Below, piece by piece: positions 1 through 9,394 of a stretch of 64,000 nt of DNA. The stretch lies in contig NZ_JAPDIR010000003.1 in assembly GCF_029870595.1 (NCBI RefSeq), positions 62,001-126,000 on the forward strand, given 5' to 3'. The stretch is from Sphingomonas sp. CBMAI 2297. Its GTDB lineage: Bacteria; Pseudomonadota; Alphaproteobacteria; Sphingomonadales; Sphingomonadaceae. Under the pieces are notes generated by a model. It worked only from the letters and a program-made list of their open reading frames with translations. It had not been told where the DNA came from and made no database searches. How positions within the stretch are numbered: position 1 is the stretch's first letter; each line of letters begins with the position of its first letter. A program made the position numbers and the translations under genes.

Positions 1-158
1 GAAATCGGCCCGAGATCGAGCACCGCATGGGTGGCGTTCGCATCGACCTGGAGATCGAGCCCGAAGCGGCCATGCGGCAGGGCACAGAGGAGAATCGCCA
101 GCGCGACGAGCGCCGCGAGCGCCCTTCCTCCGATCTTCCCCGCTCCGATGCGCTGCAC
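1..158 (-). CDS. Partial membrane-anchored hypothetical protein (N-terminal part only)
   Basis: Reading leftward from a GTG at 158, preceded by a strong GGAGGA ribosome binding site, gives an open frame to the window edge. The first 52 residues hold a basic start (QRIGAGKIGGR) and one hydrophobic segment around residues 12-28 (ALAALVALAILLCALPHG), which looks like an uncleaved signal anchor or a signal peptide. The remainder lies outside the window. I do not recognise the family. It is divergent from the response regulator at 296, so the 137 bp between them must hold both promoters. Confidence 0.5.
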   Translation of the reverse strand, partial: MQRIGAGKIGGRALAALVALAILLCALPHGRFGLDLQVDANATHAVLDLGPI

Positions 159-295
159 GATTTCCTCCTCCGGCACCTGCGCCGTTCATCGGAGTGTCAG
201 CATGACCCGTGCCAATTGCGCGCCCAGGGGGACCAGGGCTTGGCACGTAAATTGATTGTCCGGTTCCGCACACTAGCTGTACGGGAGCGGGCAGA

Positions 296-1679
<1,384 letters not shown>

Positions 1680-1690
<11 letters not shown>

Positions 1691-3005
1691 CCGGCGCTTC
1701 ACGCTCGGCCTGGTCGCCTGGATCACGGCGCTGGGCGGGGCGCTGACCGCCACTGCCCTGACATTCTTCACTCCGGGGCTGGGCGCGGCGCGGATCGTCG
1801 CGTTGCTGCTCGCCGCGGGCGCGATCCTTAGCCTGTGGCGCCATGTCACGCGCACCAATGTCGATGTCACGCGCTTCGTCGAGGCGCTGCGCTTCGACGA
1901 TACCGCCGCGCGCTTCGGCGGCAATCGCGGCGCCGGGTTCGAGGCGCTCGGCACCGCGCTCGACGACGCGATGGACCGGCTACGGGCACGCCAGCTGGCG
2001 GCGGCGGCCGAGATGCGCTTCCTGGAAGCGCTGGTCGACGACATGCCGGTGGCGCTGCTCACCATCGACGATGACGGCCAGGTCGCCCCCGCCAACAAGG
2101 CGGCGCGGCGGCTCTTCCGGGAAGCGCCGGGCGCGCGGGCCGAGGATTATGCCGTCTATGGCGCGACGCTCGCCAAGCGGCTGACGGGCGGAGGCGCGGC
2201 CGAGGAGATATTGCTGCTGGCATTCGAAGGGCGGACGCAGCGCGCGCTGGTCCGCTCGGGAACGCTCGAGCGGCTCGGGCGCAGCATCCGGGTCGTGACC
2301 GTTCAGCCGATCCAGGGTACGCTCGACGCGATCGAGATGGCGGCGCAGACCGACCTGGTGCGCGTGCTGACGCATGAGATCCTCAATTCGCTGACCCCGG
2401 TGACGTCGCTGGCCGCCACCGCGGCGGACCTGCTCGACGATCCCGATCTGGTGGCCAATCCCCGGATCGGCGATGCTCGCGCGGCGGTGTCGACGCTCGC
2501 CCGGCGCGCGCATGGGCTCGGCCATTTCATCGAGGCTTATCGCGCGGTGGCGCACACGCCGGAAATCCAGCGCCAGGCCTTTGCCGCCCAGCCCTGGGCA
2601 GAGGAACTGGGCCGCATCTTCGCCGCGCGCGAGCCGGAGGTGCCGATCGAGATCCATGTGGCCTCGGCCCGGCTGGCGATCGACGCCGATCCCGACCTGC
2701 TCGCCCAGGTGCTGATCAACCTGCTCCAGAACGCCGCCCAGGCGATGGCCGGCCAGGATCGCCCGCCGCGGCTGGCGCTACGGCTGTTCCCCGACCGCGA
2801 AGCGCTGGTGATCGAAGTGGAGGACAATGGGCCCGGCGTGCCCGAAGGGCTGCGCCAGGACGTGTTCCTGCCCTTCTTCACCACGCGCGCGACCGGCACC
2901 GGCGTGGGGCTCAACCTCGCGCGGCAGATCGTGGTGGCGCATGGCGGCACGATCGCGATCAGCGACGCACCCGGGGGCGGAGCGGTGTTCCGGATCGTGC
3001 TTTAG
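1680..3005 (+). CDS. PAS-containing sensor histidine kinase
   Basis: Partner kinase of the upstream NtrC-type regulator. Two transmembrane segments at about residues 8-30 and 35-53 with a very short loop between them suggest that it does not sense through a large periplasmic domain. A PAS-like region follows (about 110-200). The H box is THEILNSLTP with His232; N box NLLQNAAQAM, G1 box VEDNGPGVP and G2 box TGVGLNLARQI are intact, so it should be active. The H box and architecture resemble the NtrB/NtrY group. The ATG overlaps the regulator stop by 11 bases, with no separate promoter. The signal is unknown. Confidence 0.92.
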
Positions 3006-3067
3006 AGTTCGATCATTCCTCCCCGGAGGGTGAGAAACGGGATATCGATCCGCCCCAGCCCGGGCTT

Positions 3068-3095
3068 GGCCGGAGCACCTGGCGGTGCCCCGGCC
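3068..3095. terminator. Hairpin between convergent genes
   Basis: Inverted repeat GGCCGGAGCACC / GGTGCCCCGGCC with a 4-base loop and one mismatch, lying between the kinase stop (3005) and the converging acetyltransferase stop (3102). There is no clear T-tract, so termination by this hairpin is an inference from position and stem strength. Confidence 0.45.
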
Positions 3096-3101
3096 CCTGG
3101 G

Positions 3102-3551
3102 TCATCGGAGCAACCAGGCCCAGGCTTCGCCGATCTCATGATCGATATCGGTGCCGATCCTCCGGAAACCGAGCCCGGTGAGAATGCGCGTCGACGCATT
3201 CTCCTCCGGCATGGTCTTCGCATAGAGCTCGATCCCGGGCCGGTGATGCCGCGCGATCTCCACCAGCTTCCGGGCAGTGCGCGTGGCCACGCCCGTGCGC
3301 TGGTGCGCGGCCAGGGTGAAATAGGCGATCTCGACGCGATTACCGGCGGGAGTACCGACAAAGGCGCCGCCGCCGACGGCCGTGCCGCACATCACGGCAA
3401 CATATCCGATCCAGGGCGGATCGAAGCCCAGCCGGTCGTACAGCGCTGCGGTGGCCGCGCATGCCTGGTCGATTTCGCTGGTCCGCGCGCAGGGGGACGC
3501 GATGGCCCCGTCCCGCGCGCAAGCAACCAGCGCGAACTTGTCGTCTGACAT
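3102..3551 (-). CDS. GNAT-family N-acetyltransferase
   Basis: A 149-residue protein with the GNAT layout: N-terminal part ending ATAALYDRLGF, a beta-rich core (WIGYVAVMCGTAVGGGAFVG), the acetyl-CoA-binding stretch VEIAYFTLAAHQRTGVATRT (the Q-R-T-G-V-A-T turn matches the family Q/R-x-x-G-x-G/A pattern), and a C-terminal strand ENASTRILTGLGFRRIG typical of GNATs. The acceptor substrate cannot be told from sequence. It starts at an ATG with only a weak AAGAA ribosome binding site and stands alone, convergent with the kinase. Confidence 0.8.
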   Translation of the reverse strand: MSDDKFALVACARDGAIASPCARTSEIDQACAATAALYDRLGFDPPWIGYVAVMCGTAVGGGAFVGTPAGNRVEIAYFTLAAHQRTGVATRTARKLVEIARHHRPGIELYAKTMPEENASTRILTGLGFRRIGTDIDHEIGEAWAWLLR

Positions 3552-3789
3552 TTCTTGATCTCACATGCCAAAAATGCCCGCCGCTCTGCGCGGCGAAGCG
3601 GATCCGGGTTCAGGCGGGAACAGGAGCTCCCGGGCCTTGGGCAATGGCAGGCAGAGGCAAATCCAATCGATGAGCGCTCAGGGTAGCGGGCGCGGTGAAG
3701 CTGCGCAACGGCGGCGAGGCGCGTTGCCGGCGCGGGTGTCAGCTTGCGCCCCAATGGCGGACGTTTCCAGGATGTGCTTCAATCCCTCA

Positions 3790-4164
3790 ATGAGCAGGTC
3801 CGCATATGCCTTTATATCGTGCGTTGCGCTGGCGATCATGTCTCTTGTTGGTGGCTGCAATCGGCCCGTTCCTGATCCAGCAAAGCTAAAAGCGATCAGG
3901 ACCGAATCTCAAGCTCTGATGACTCAGCACCCGGTCTCAGCCGGAGGTGTCTATCGAGTACCGCAAGATGACTGGCCGCCTGTCCTACGCAGTTTGCATC
4001 CCGAAATGATCACAGTTTATCATTGGGGTGTCGACGTTAGGACCAAGGCATATTTTGATGGAGGCTGGGGATATAACGTTCCGCGCAATAAGCGTGACCT
4101 CCCCATGCTCGCAAGCTGTTACTCAGAACCGAGCCCGGGAGTGTTTTGGCACGGCCCGTGTTGA
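3790..4164 (+). CDS. Small lipoprotein of unknown function
   Basis: A 124-residue protein. I chose the ATG at 3790 rather than the longer frame from 3565 because it places a clean lipoprotein signal peptide at the N-terminus: MSRSAYAFISCVALAIMSLVGGC, lipobox VGGC at about residues 20-23. The mature part contains a W-P-P-V-L-R-S-L-H-P stretch and two cysteines near the end (ASCYSEPSPGVFWHGPC). I do not recognise the family. Codon use is visibly more A/T rich than in neighbouring genes, which suggests recent arrival. The 238 bases upstream hold no other supported gene. Confidence 0.6.
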   Translation: MSRSAYAFISCVALAIMSLVGGCNRPVPDPAKLKAIRTESQALMTQHPVSAGGVYRVPQDDWPPVLRSLHPEMITVYHWGVDVRTKAYFDGGWGYNVPRNKRDLPMLASCYSEPSPGVFWHGPC

Positions 4165-4274
4165 TTGCAGCTTCCCACCCATTCTCGGACACTCCGAAGC
4201 GAAGGGTTCTGCCGTAGGCAGTCGGGTGGCAAATACCCAATGGCAGTCATTCGCGCCGCAATCGCGGTTTCCCG

Positions 4275-4595
4275 CTAGCTGCCGTTAGCATCCACCGCAA
4301 AGTTGACGGGCTTGCCGCGCGATGTCGGTTCCCATCCCGCCGCGAGGGCAGCACGCACGCCGTTGGCTGCGGTCGCATCGTTGATCTGGGGACGTCTACG
4401 CTGGGGCGATCCATTCCCCGCTTTTGGCATCGGGAACTCCAGCACCGCTTCGCGCTGTCCATCCAATTGCCGCAAAGAAACGGTCATTCCGCGCCAGCCA
4501 TGAACTGTGCACCACTGCGGCTCGCGTTGCAGCGCCCACTCATATTCTAGACCATCGACCTCGACGATACCTGTGAGGTTGCGAGTATGAAGCAT
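4275..4595 (-). CDS. Conserved-looking hypothetical protein
   Basis: A 106-residue soluble protein from the ATG at 4595, which has AAGG four bases upstream; a longer form from TTG at 4658 is possible. It contains VDGLEYEWALQREPQWCTVH and, near the C-terminus, AALAAGWEPTSRGKPVNF, a pattern I associate with small uncharacterised proteins of proteobacteria, but I cannot name the family. No signal peptide, no membrane segment. It faces the lipoprotein gene convergently and ends 111 bases after it. Confidence 0.6.
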   Translation of the reverse strand: MLHTRNLTGIVEVDGLEYEWALQREPQWCTVHGWRGMTVSLRQLDGQREAVLEFPMPKAGNGSPQRRRPQINDATAANGVRAALAAGWEPTSRGKPVNFAVDANGS

Positions 4596-4761
4596 TAAGC
4601 CTTGTAATCGCGTCCAAGCCCTTTTCCAACGACCGTGGACATGCTGAGGCTGAGACAAGCGTCCTCGCCGAGGTCAGCTTTCCGCGATCGATGCCGGAGG
4701 CTGTCAGTTCACCTTCCACTCACCGGCAACCACTCTCAAGCGACCCCGCACCAACCCGCCC

Positions 4762-5640
4762 TTACCGCGCCGGAGGAAAACCCGGCGCCTCGGGGGGCAC
4801 CGATGCCCCGCGCCAGCGCTCGACCACGCCCACCGCGATCTTGCCGTCGGGGTGCTGCACGCGCTGGATCAGCACCGCGGCCTGCTGGCTGGTGCTCCCG
4901 ATCGTCGCGCGGGTGCGGACCCAGAAGGTGCCCGAGCGGAAGCTGGTGCCCCAGGGCAGCGAAAGGTTCAGGTCGCTCAGGTCCTTGAGCATGAGCTTGC
5001 CGTTGCGCCTGCGGATCTCGGCCAGCCGCTGCGCCGCCAGCGGATCGCGGAAGAGGATGCGCAGCATCTCGGGATCGGCGGCATTGAGGTTGATCGTCGT
5101 GGTGCCGGGCAAGGCCGTCACCAGCCGCTCCAGCCGCGCGGTCGCCTCCGGATCGAGGCCGGCCAGACGTAGCGGGCGGATATCGGTGATCGGGCCGTAG
5201 AGGCGGACATAGGTGATCGCCTTCACCGCATCGTCCTGCGACAGCCCGACATCCTTGGCGATCGTCTGGAACAGCACGATCGCGCCGGCATCGCCCGCGC
5301 GCAGCGCATTCAGGTTGAAGCGGCCCTCGGCATCCGCGATCGCGAGATCGAAACTGCCACCCTCGATCGGCGCGCCGCTCTCCGACAGTCGCGCCCAGGG
5401 CTCGGTGAGATTGTCCTCATTGGGGGCGACGACCATGTCGCGGCGCAGCGCCACCACGGCGGAGAGCTCGCCGCCGCGCACCACCGCCAGCGCACGCGCC
5501 GCCTCGCGGGTGCGCAGCGCGCGATCGAGCGCCAATTCTTCGCGATTGATTAGCAATAGCACAAGCCCAGACGCGATCGCGACGAACATCAGCACGTTGA
5601 CGAGGATCATCCCCGCCTCGCCTTCGCGCGCCTGCTTCAT
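4762..5640 (-). CDS. gspK: T2SS minor pseudopilin GspK
   Basis: Largest minor pseudopilin, which caps the pseudopilus tip with GspI and GspJ. 292 residues from the ATG at 5640, overlapping the gspJ stop by 4 bases. The leader MKQAREGEAG ends in Gly, followed by MILVNVLMFVAIASGLVLLL; position +5 of the mature protein is Asn, not Glu, as expected for GspK, the pseudopilin that lacks Glu5. The helix-hairpin-helix-like domain typical of the family (LSQDDAVKAITYVRLYG, TTINLNAADPEMLRILF) is present. A longer in-frame start at 5778 would run through gspJ and is rejected. Confidence 0.92.
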   Translation of the reverse strand: MKQAREGEAGMILVNVLMFVAIASGLVLLLINREELALDRALRTREAARALAVVRGGELSAVVALRRDMVVAPNEDNLTEPWARLSESGAPIEGGSFDLAIADAEGRFNLNALRAGDAGAIVLFQTIAKDVGLSQDDAVKAITYVRLYGPITDIRPLRLAGLDPEATARLERLVTALPGTTTINLNAADPEMLRILFRDPLAAQRLAEIRRRNGKLMLKDLSDLNLSLPWGTSFRSGTFWVRTRATIGSTSQQAAVLIQRVQHPDGKIAVGVVERWRGASVPPEAPGFPPAR

Positions 5641-6206
5641 TGCTTCGGATACTCCGCCTGATCGGGCAGCGTCACCACGCGGCGCAGCGCCCCGGGGGTT
5701 CCGCCGGGCCCGATCGCCTGCAGCTCGATTGCGATGGCGCGCGGCCATTTGTCCTTGTCCTCGTCGCGCAGCGGCCAACGGTCCGCCCAGGCGGCGCCGT
5801 CGAAGAAGCGCCAGCGGACATCGGCGACGCCGCCGACCACGGTCTGCAGCATCGCGCCCGATCCGCGCACCAGATTGCCGTTGGCCACCGAATATTGCAG
5901 CGGCACCGCCGGCCCGCCAAGGCCGGGCGCGGCGCGGGTGAAGTTCAGCTTCTCGCCGCCGCCCGAGACGCGACCGAACGCGATCTGGTCGATATCGCTC
6001 GACACCACGAACATCGCGCGCTGGAGATCGGCGAGGCGATCGAGCCGTTTCTCGGTGCGCCCCTGCACCTTGATGATGCCGTCGACCAGCGCGAGGCCAG
6101 CCACGGCGATCAGCGCGAACAGGCCGAGCGAGATCATCAGCTCGATCAGCGTGAAGCCCTGTTCGGCTTCTCCTTCGTTCTGGCGGCAGGGAACCGGGCG
6201 AAGCAC
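5637..6206 (-). CDS. gspJ: T2SS minor pseudopilin GspJ
   Basis: 189 residues from a GTG at 6206. The prepilin peptidase site is EAEQG^FTLIELMISLGLFAL, with Glu at +5, and a 16-residue leader. The C-terminal part (VRWRFFDGAAWADRWPLRD) matches the GspJ beta-rich head. It begins 7 bases after the stop of the binding-protein gene and overlaps gspK by 4 bases, so the three form one transcript. Acts in the periplasm with GspI and GspK at the pseudopilus tip. No prepilin peptidase gene is seen in the window. Confidence 0.92.
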   Translation of the reverse strand: MLRPVPCRQNEGEAEQGFTLIELMISLGLFALIAVAGLALVDGIIKVQGRTEKRLDRLADLQRAMFVVSSDIDQIAFGRVSGGGEKLNFTRAAPGLGGPAVPLQYSVANGNLVRGSGAMLQTVVGGVADVRWRFFDGAAWADRWPLRDEDKDKWPRAIAIELQAIGPGGTPGALRRVVTLPDQAEYPKQ

Positions 6207-6213
6207 TTCGGCC

Positions 6214-7254
6214 TCAGGAACCCGAACTCGACGCCACCGGCGTATAGCCGGTCTCGCCGGCGACGACGATCGCGAAGTCGCGGGCGACCGAGCCGTCGGT
6301 ACGGAAGCGGACCGGGCCGGTGACGCCGTGGAAGCCCTTGGCGTTCATCAGCCCCTCCACGCTCAGCCGGTTGTCGGCGCGCAGCGTGTTGGCGATGCCG
6401 GCCGCGTCATAGGCGAGCGCGGCGATCGTGCCCGGCTCGCCGCCGTTGCGGGCCTGGAAGGCGCTGGCAAAGGTGCCGAAGGCGCCCGGATCGGGGCTGG
6501 CGAACCAGGCTCCGTCCAGCGCCGCGAGCGCCTGGGGCCGGTTGTCGAGCGCCTGGAAGGTGCCGAGCAGCTGGACGCCGGTGTCCTTGAGCGCACGCGC
6601 CGCGGCCAGCACCGCCTCGCCGCTGCCGGGAAGCAGCACGGCGTCGGGCACCTCGCCCGGCGCGGGGAGCGGCTGGCCGGGCTTCACCTGGAGGACATGG
6701 ACGGTGATGCCGAGCTCCCCCTCGCTCTTGCCGGCGGCGAGCGCTGCGGCGGCGCTCCAGGGCGAGCCGTCGTCGATCATCGTGACGGTCTTCACGCCGC
6801 GGGTGCGGGCGTAGCGCAGGATCGCGGTGGTCACCTGGCCGGCGGTGATGCCGAAGATCCAGGTGCCGGGCGCGCGCAGCACGCTGTCGTTGCTGAACGC
6901 GATCACCGGCACGCGGCCGGCAACGGCACCGGAGACGGCCGGCACTTCCTCGGCCGAAAGCGGGCCCAGGATCAAGGCGGGCTTGAGCTTGAGCGCCTGC
7001 GCGGCGGCAGCGGCGGCGCCGGTCGCGGTGCCGCCCGTGTCGAAGCTCTGCACATAGGCGCTGTTTTCCGCGAGCAACGCGGCCTGGCGCATGCTAAGGC
7101 CCAGCCGCGCTCGCGGGCCCGTGAGCGGCAGCAGCAGGGCGATCGGGCGCTTGTCCTTCTTGTCCGCCGCGAACACTTGCGAGGGAAGCACGACCGATGC
7201 CGCTGACGCGACCAGGCCTGATTGCAGCGACTTCAGCAGGGTCCGTCGATCCAT
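6214..7254 (-). CDS. Periplasmic-binding-protein-like protein (type I fold) inside the gsp cluster
   Basis: 346 residues from the ATG at 7254. The N-terminus MDRRTLLKSLQSGLVASAAS carries a twin-arginine pattern (RRTLLK) and ends in SQVFA, so export through Tat is likely. The body begins IALLLPLTGPRARLGLSMRQ and includes LILGPLSAEEVPAVSG, as in Leu/Ile/Val-type binding proteins and LpoA-like proteins. No ABC permease or ATPase is nearby; instead it leads directly into gspJ-gspK. A role linked to secretion is an inference from that context. The longer start at 7284 (GTG) lacks support. Confidence 0.8.
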   Translation of the reverse strand: MDRRTLLKSLQSGLVASAASVVLPSQVFAADKKDKRPIALLLPLTGPRARLGLSMRQAALLAENSAYVQSFDTGGTATGAAAAAAQALKLKPALILGPLSAEEVPAVSGAVAGRVPVIAFSNDSVLRAPGTWIFGITAGQVTTAILRYARTRGVKTVTMIDDGSPWSAAAALAAGKSEGELGITVHVLQVKPGQPLPAPGEVPDAVLLPGSGEAVLAAARALKDTGVQLLGTFQALDNRPQALAALDGAWFASPDPGAFGTFASAFQARNGGEPGTIAALAYDAAGIANTLRADNRLSVEGLMNAKGFHGVTGPVRFRTDGSVARDFAIVVAGETGYTPVASSSGS

Positions 7255-7970
7255 TGCCGACTCTGGGAGAGGGAAGCGGGGCACGGCGGTCTATTATCCT
7301 CTTCGCCCTGATCGGCATAGGGGCGTATCTGCTCGCGCTGCTCGTGACGATGCCGGCGAGCCTGGTCTTCCGGAACACCGCCTGGCGCACCGGCGTGGCG
7401 GGCACGGTGTGGAACGGCGAGGTCGGCATCGCCGGCGGCGCGACCTTCGCCTGGCACATGGCGCCGCTCCGCTCGCTCACCAGCCTGGCCTTCGCCGCCG
7501 ACTGGAAGGCGACCGGACCGAACACCGATCTGGGCGGGCAGATGCTCCAGCATCTCGGCGGGCGGACGGTGCTCGACCATGTCAGCGGCTCGGCCGATGC
7601 GAGCCTGTTCCGCGCGCTCCAGCCCAACCTGCCCTTCACCTGCAATCTGGCCCTGCAGATCGAGATGCGGCGGATCGCCTCGGGCGGCGGCACGCGCATG
7701 GCCGACGGCAAGGTCACCACCGATCCGGGCAGCTGCCGCGCGAAGAATGGCGGCGGGCCGGTGGCGGTGCCGGCGCTGCTGATCACGGCCGAGCATGTCG
7801 GCGACCGCACGACGATCCGCGTGGCGCCCTCGGCCCAGCGGCTGAAGACGCTGATGACCGCGATACTGTCCGAGGACGGCACGCTCGACATCGCGATGAC
7901 GCCGGAGGGTGCGGCGATCCTGCCGTTCGTCGGGCTGCCGGGCGGGGCCCGGGTGCAGGGGCAGATGTGA
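7197..7970 (+). CDS. gspN: T2SS protein GspN
   Basis: 257 residues. GspN is a bitopic inner-membrane protein with a periplasmic domain, found in a subset of T2SSs. One membrane segment (SIILFALIGIGAYLLALLVT) is followed by TAWRTGVAGTVWNGEVGIAG, the W-x-G core typical of GspN. The ATG at 7197 has GAGGGAAG 8 bases upstream; it makes the first 58 bases overlap the 5' end of the oppositely oriented binding-protein gene. A TTG at 7254 is the alternative without overlap but has no ribosome binding site. It converges on gspF and is separated from the other gsp genes by strand. Confidence 0.82.
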   Translation: MPLTRPGLIAATSAGSVDPLPTLGEGSGARRSIILFALIGIGAYLLALLVTMPASLVFRNTAWRTGVAGTVWNGEVGIAGGATFAWHMAPLRSLTSLAFAADWKATGPNTDLGGQMLQHLGGRTVLDHVSGSADASLFRALQPNLPFTCNLALQIEMRRIASGGGTRMADGKVTTDPGSCRAKNGGGPVAVPALLITAEHVGDRTTIRVAPSAQRLKTLMTAILSEDGTLDIAMTPEGAAILPFVGLPGGARVQGQM

Positions 7971-7980
7971 CGGCCCGGCC

Positions 7981-8006
7981 GTCATCCCGGCGAAAACCGG
8001 GATGAC
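7981..8006. repeat. Short REP-like palindrome (GTCATCCCGG type)
   Basis: Perfect 10-base arms GTCATCCCGG / CCGGGATGAC with a 6-base loop, in the 44 bases between the convergent gspN and gspF stops. The same arm sequence recurs at 13.5, 18.0, 18.3 and 42.4 kb. It may also act as a bidirectional transcript end. Confidence 0.75.
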
Positions 8007-8014
8007 GGATTTGG

Positions 8015-9241
8015 TCAGAGCCCCACCAGATTGTTCAGGTTGATGATCGGCAGCAGGATCGCCAGCACCATCATCAGCACCAGCCCGCCCATCACCAGCA
8101 GCACCAGCGGCTCGACCAGCGCGACCAAGGTGCCGACGATCGCGTCCAGCTCGCGCTGCAGCTCGTGCGAGGCACGGTCGAGCGCCGGCGCCAGCCGGCC
8201 CGAGCTTTCCCCGGAGGCGACGATCGCGACGAGCATCGAGGGGAAGACTCCCGCCTCGCTCATCGCGGCGCGCAGGCTGATGCCTTCGCGGACCCGCGCC
8301 GCGACGCCGAGCGCCTTTTCGCGCACCCAGCGATTGGGGGTGACCGCCGCCGCGGCATGCAGCGCGTCGACCAGCGGGACGGCGCTGCCGACCAGCGTGG
8401 CGAGGCTGCCGGCGAAGCGGGCGGCGCTGAGCTGGCGGCTGAAGCGCCGGAACGGGCGCTTCTCGGAGAAGAAGCGATCGACGCGCAGCCGGTTGGCGGG
8501 CACACGGGCCCAGCGCAGGAAGAGCAGCCCCGCCAGGGCAATTCCGAGCAGCAGGTACAGCCCGAAATTCTGGAGGGACCAGCTCACCGCGATCAGCGCC
8601 TTGGTGAGGAACGGCAGGTCGGCCCCGCGCGAGACGAACACCTTCACGATGTCCGGCACGATATAGACGAGCAGCAGCGCCATCATGCCGATCGACACCA
8701 GTGCCAGCAGCGCGGGATACATCAGGGCGAGCTGGAGCTTCTGGCCATTGGCCTGGCGGTTCTCGACGAATTCGGCGAGGTGGTTGAGCACGTCGGGCAA
8801 CTTGCCCGAAGCCTCGCCCGCCGCCACCGAGGCGCGGTAGAATTCGGGAAAGGCGCCGGGATGCTGCGCCAGCGCTGCGGCGAAGCTGCGCCCGTCGAGG
8901 ATCGCGGCACGCACGTCGAGCAGGAGCGAACTGGTCGGGGCGTGCTCGGACTGGGTGGCGACCAGGCGTAGCGCTTCCTCGATCGCAATGTCCGAGCCGA
9001 CCAGCGTGGCGATCTGGCGCGTGACGGTGGCGAGCGCCTTGGAGGACAGGCCGACACGGCGGAAACGCGGCAGCTGGATGGAGCCGAAGCTGGCCCCCTT
9101 CGCGGTCGCCACCTCGACGGAAAGCGGCAACAGCGCCTGCTCGCGCAGCATGGCCCGCGCGGCGGCGGGGCTGGACGCCTCGATGATGCCCTTCTTCGAG
9201 GCGCCGGCCTTGTCGGCGGCGCGATAGGAATAGGCGGGCAT
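8015..9241 (-). CDS. gspF: T2SS inner-membrane platform protein GspF
   Basis: 408 residues from the ATG at 9241 (GGGGAAGA upstream). Polytopic platform protein that couples GspE to pseudopilus assembly. Starts MPAYSYRAADKAGASKKG, the usual GspF opening, and has two repeated T2SSF domains (about residues 70-190 and 275-395) each followed by membrane segments such as LALMYPALLALVSIGMMALL and VALVEPLVLLVMGGLVLMMV. Last gene of the gspL-M-E-F block but separated from gspE by a long hairpin repeat. Confidence 0.95.
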   Translation of the reverse strand: MPAYSYRAADKAGASKKGIIEASSPAAARAMLREQALLPLSVEVATAKGASFGSIQLPRFRRVGLSSKALATVTRQIATLVGSDIAIEEALRLVATQSEHAPTSSLLLDVRAAILDGRSFAAALAQHPGAFPEFYRASVAAGEASGKLPDVLNHLAEFVENRQANGQKLQLALMYPALLALVSIGMMALLLVYIVPDIVKVFVSRGADLPFLTKALIAVSWSLQNFGLYLLLGIALAGLLFLRWARVPANRLRVDRFFSEKRPFRRFSRQLSAARFAGSLATLVGSAVPLVDALHAAAAVTPNRWVREKALGVAARVREGISLRAAMSEAGVFPSMLVAIVASGESSGRLAPALDRASHELQRELDAIVGTLVALVEPLVLLVMGGLVLMMVLAILLPIINLNNLVGL

Positions 9242-9251
9242 CTTATATTCT

Positions 9252-9376
9252 TCCCCGGAACGGGGAGGGGGACCATGCGCAGCATGGTGGAGGGGGCGCA
9301 CCGCAAGCGGCTCCCTCGTGGCGCCCCCCCTCCACCACGACGCTCCGCGTCGCGGTCCCCCTCCCCGTTCCGGGGA
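9252..9376. repeat. Long imperfect palindromic intergenic repeat between gspE and gspF
   Basis: Left arm begins TCCCCGGAACGGGGAGGGGG at 9252 and the right arm ends CCCCCTCCCCGTTCCGGGGA at 9376; internal parts (CCATGCGCAGCATGG; GACGCTCCGCGTCG) form their own small hairpins. This layout is typical of dispersed palindromic elements of Caulobacter and sphingomonad genomes. It sits inside a probable operon and could tune gspF expression. Confidence 0.75.
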
Positions 9377-9394
9377 GGATCTTGGAAGAATGGC

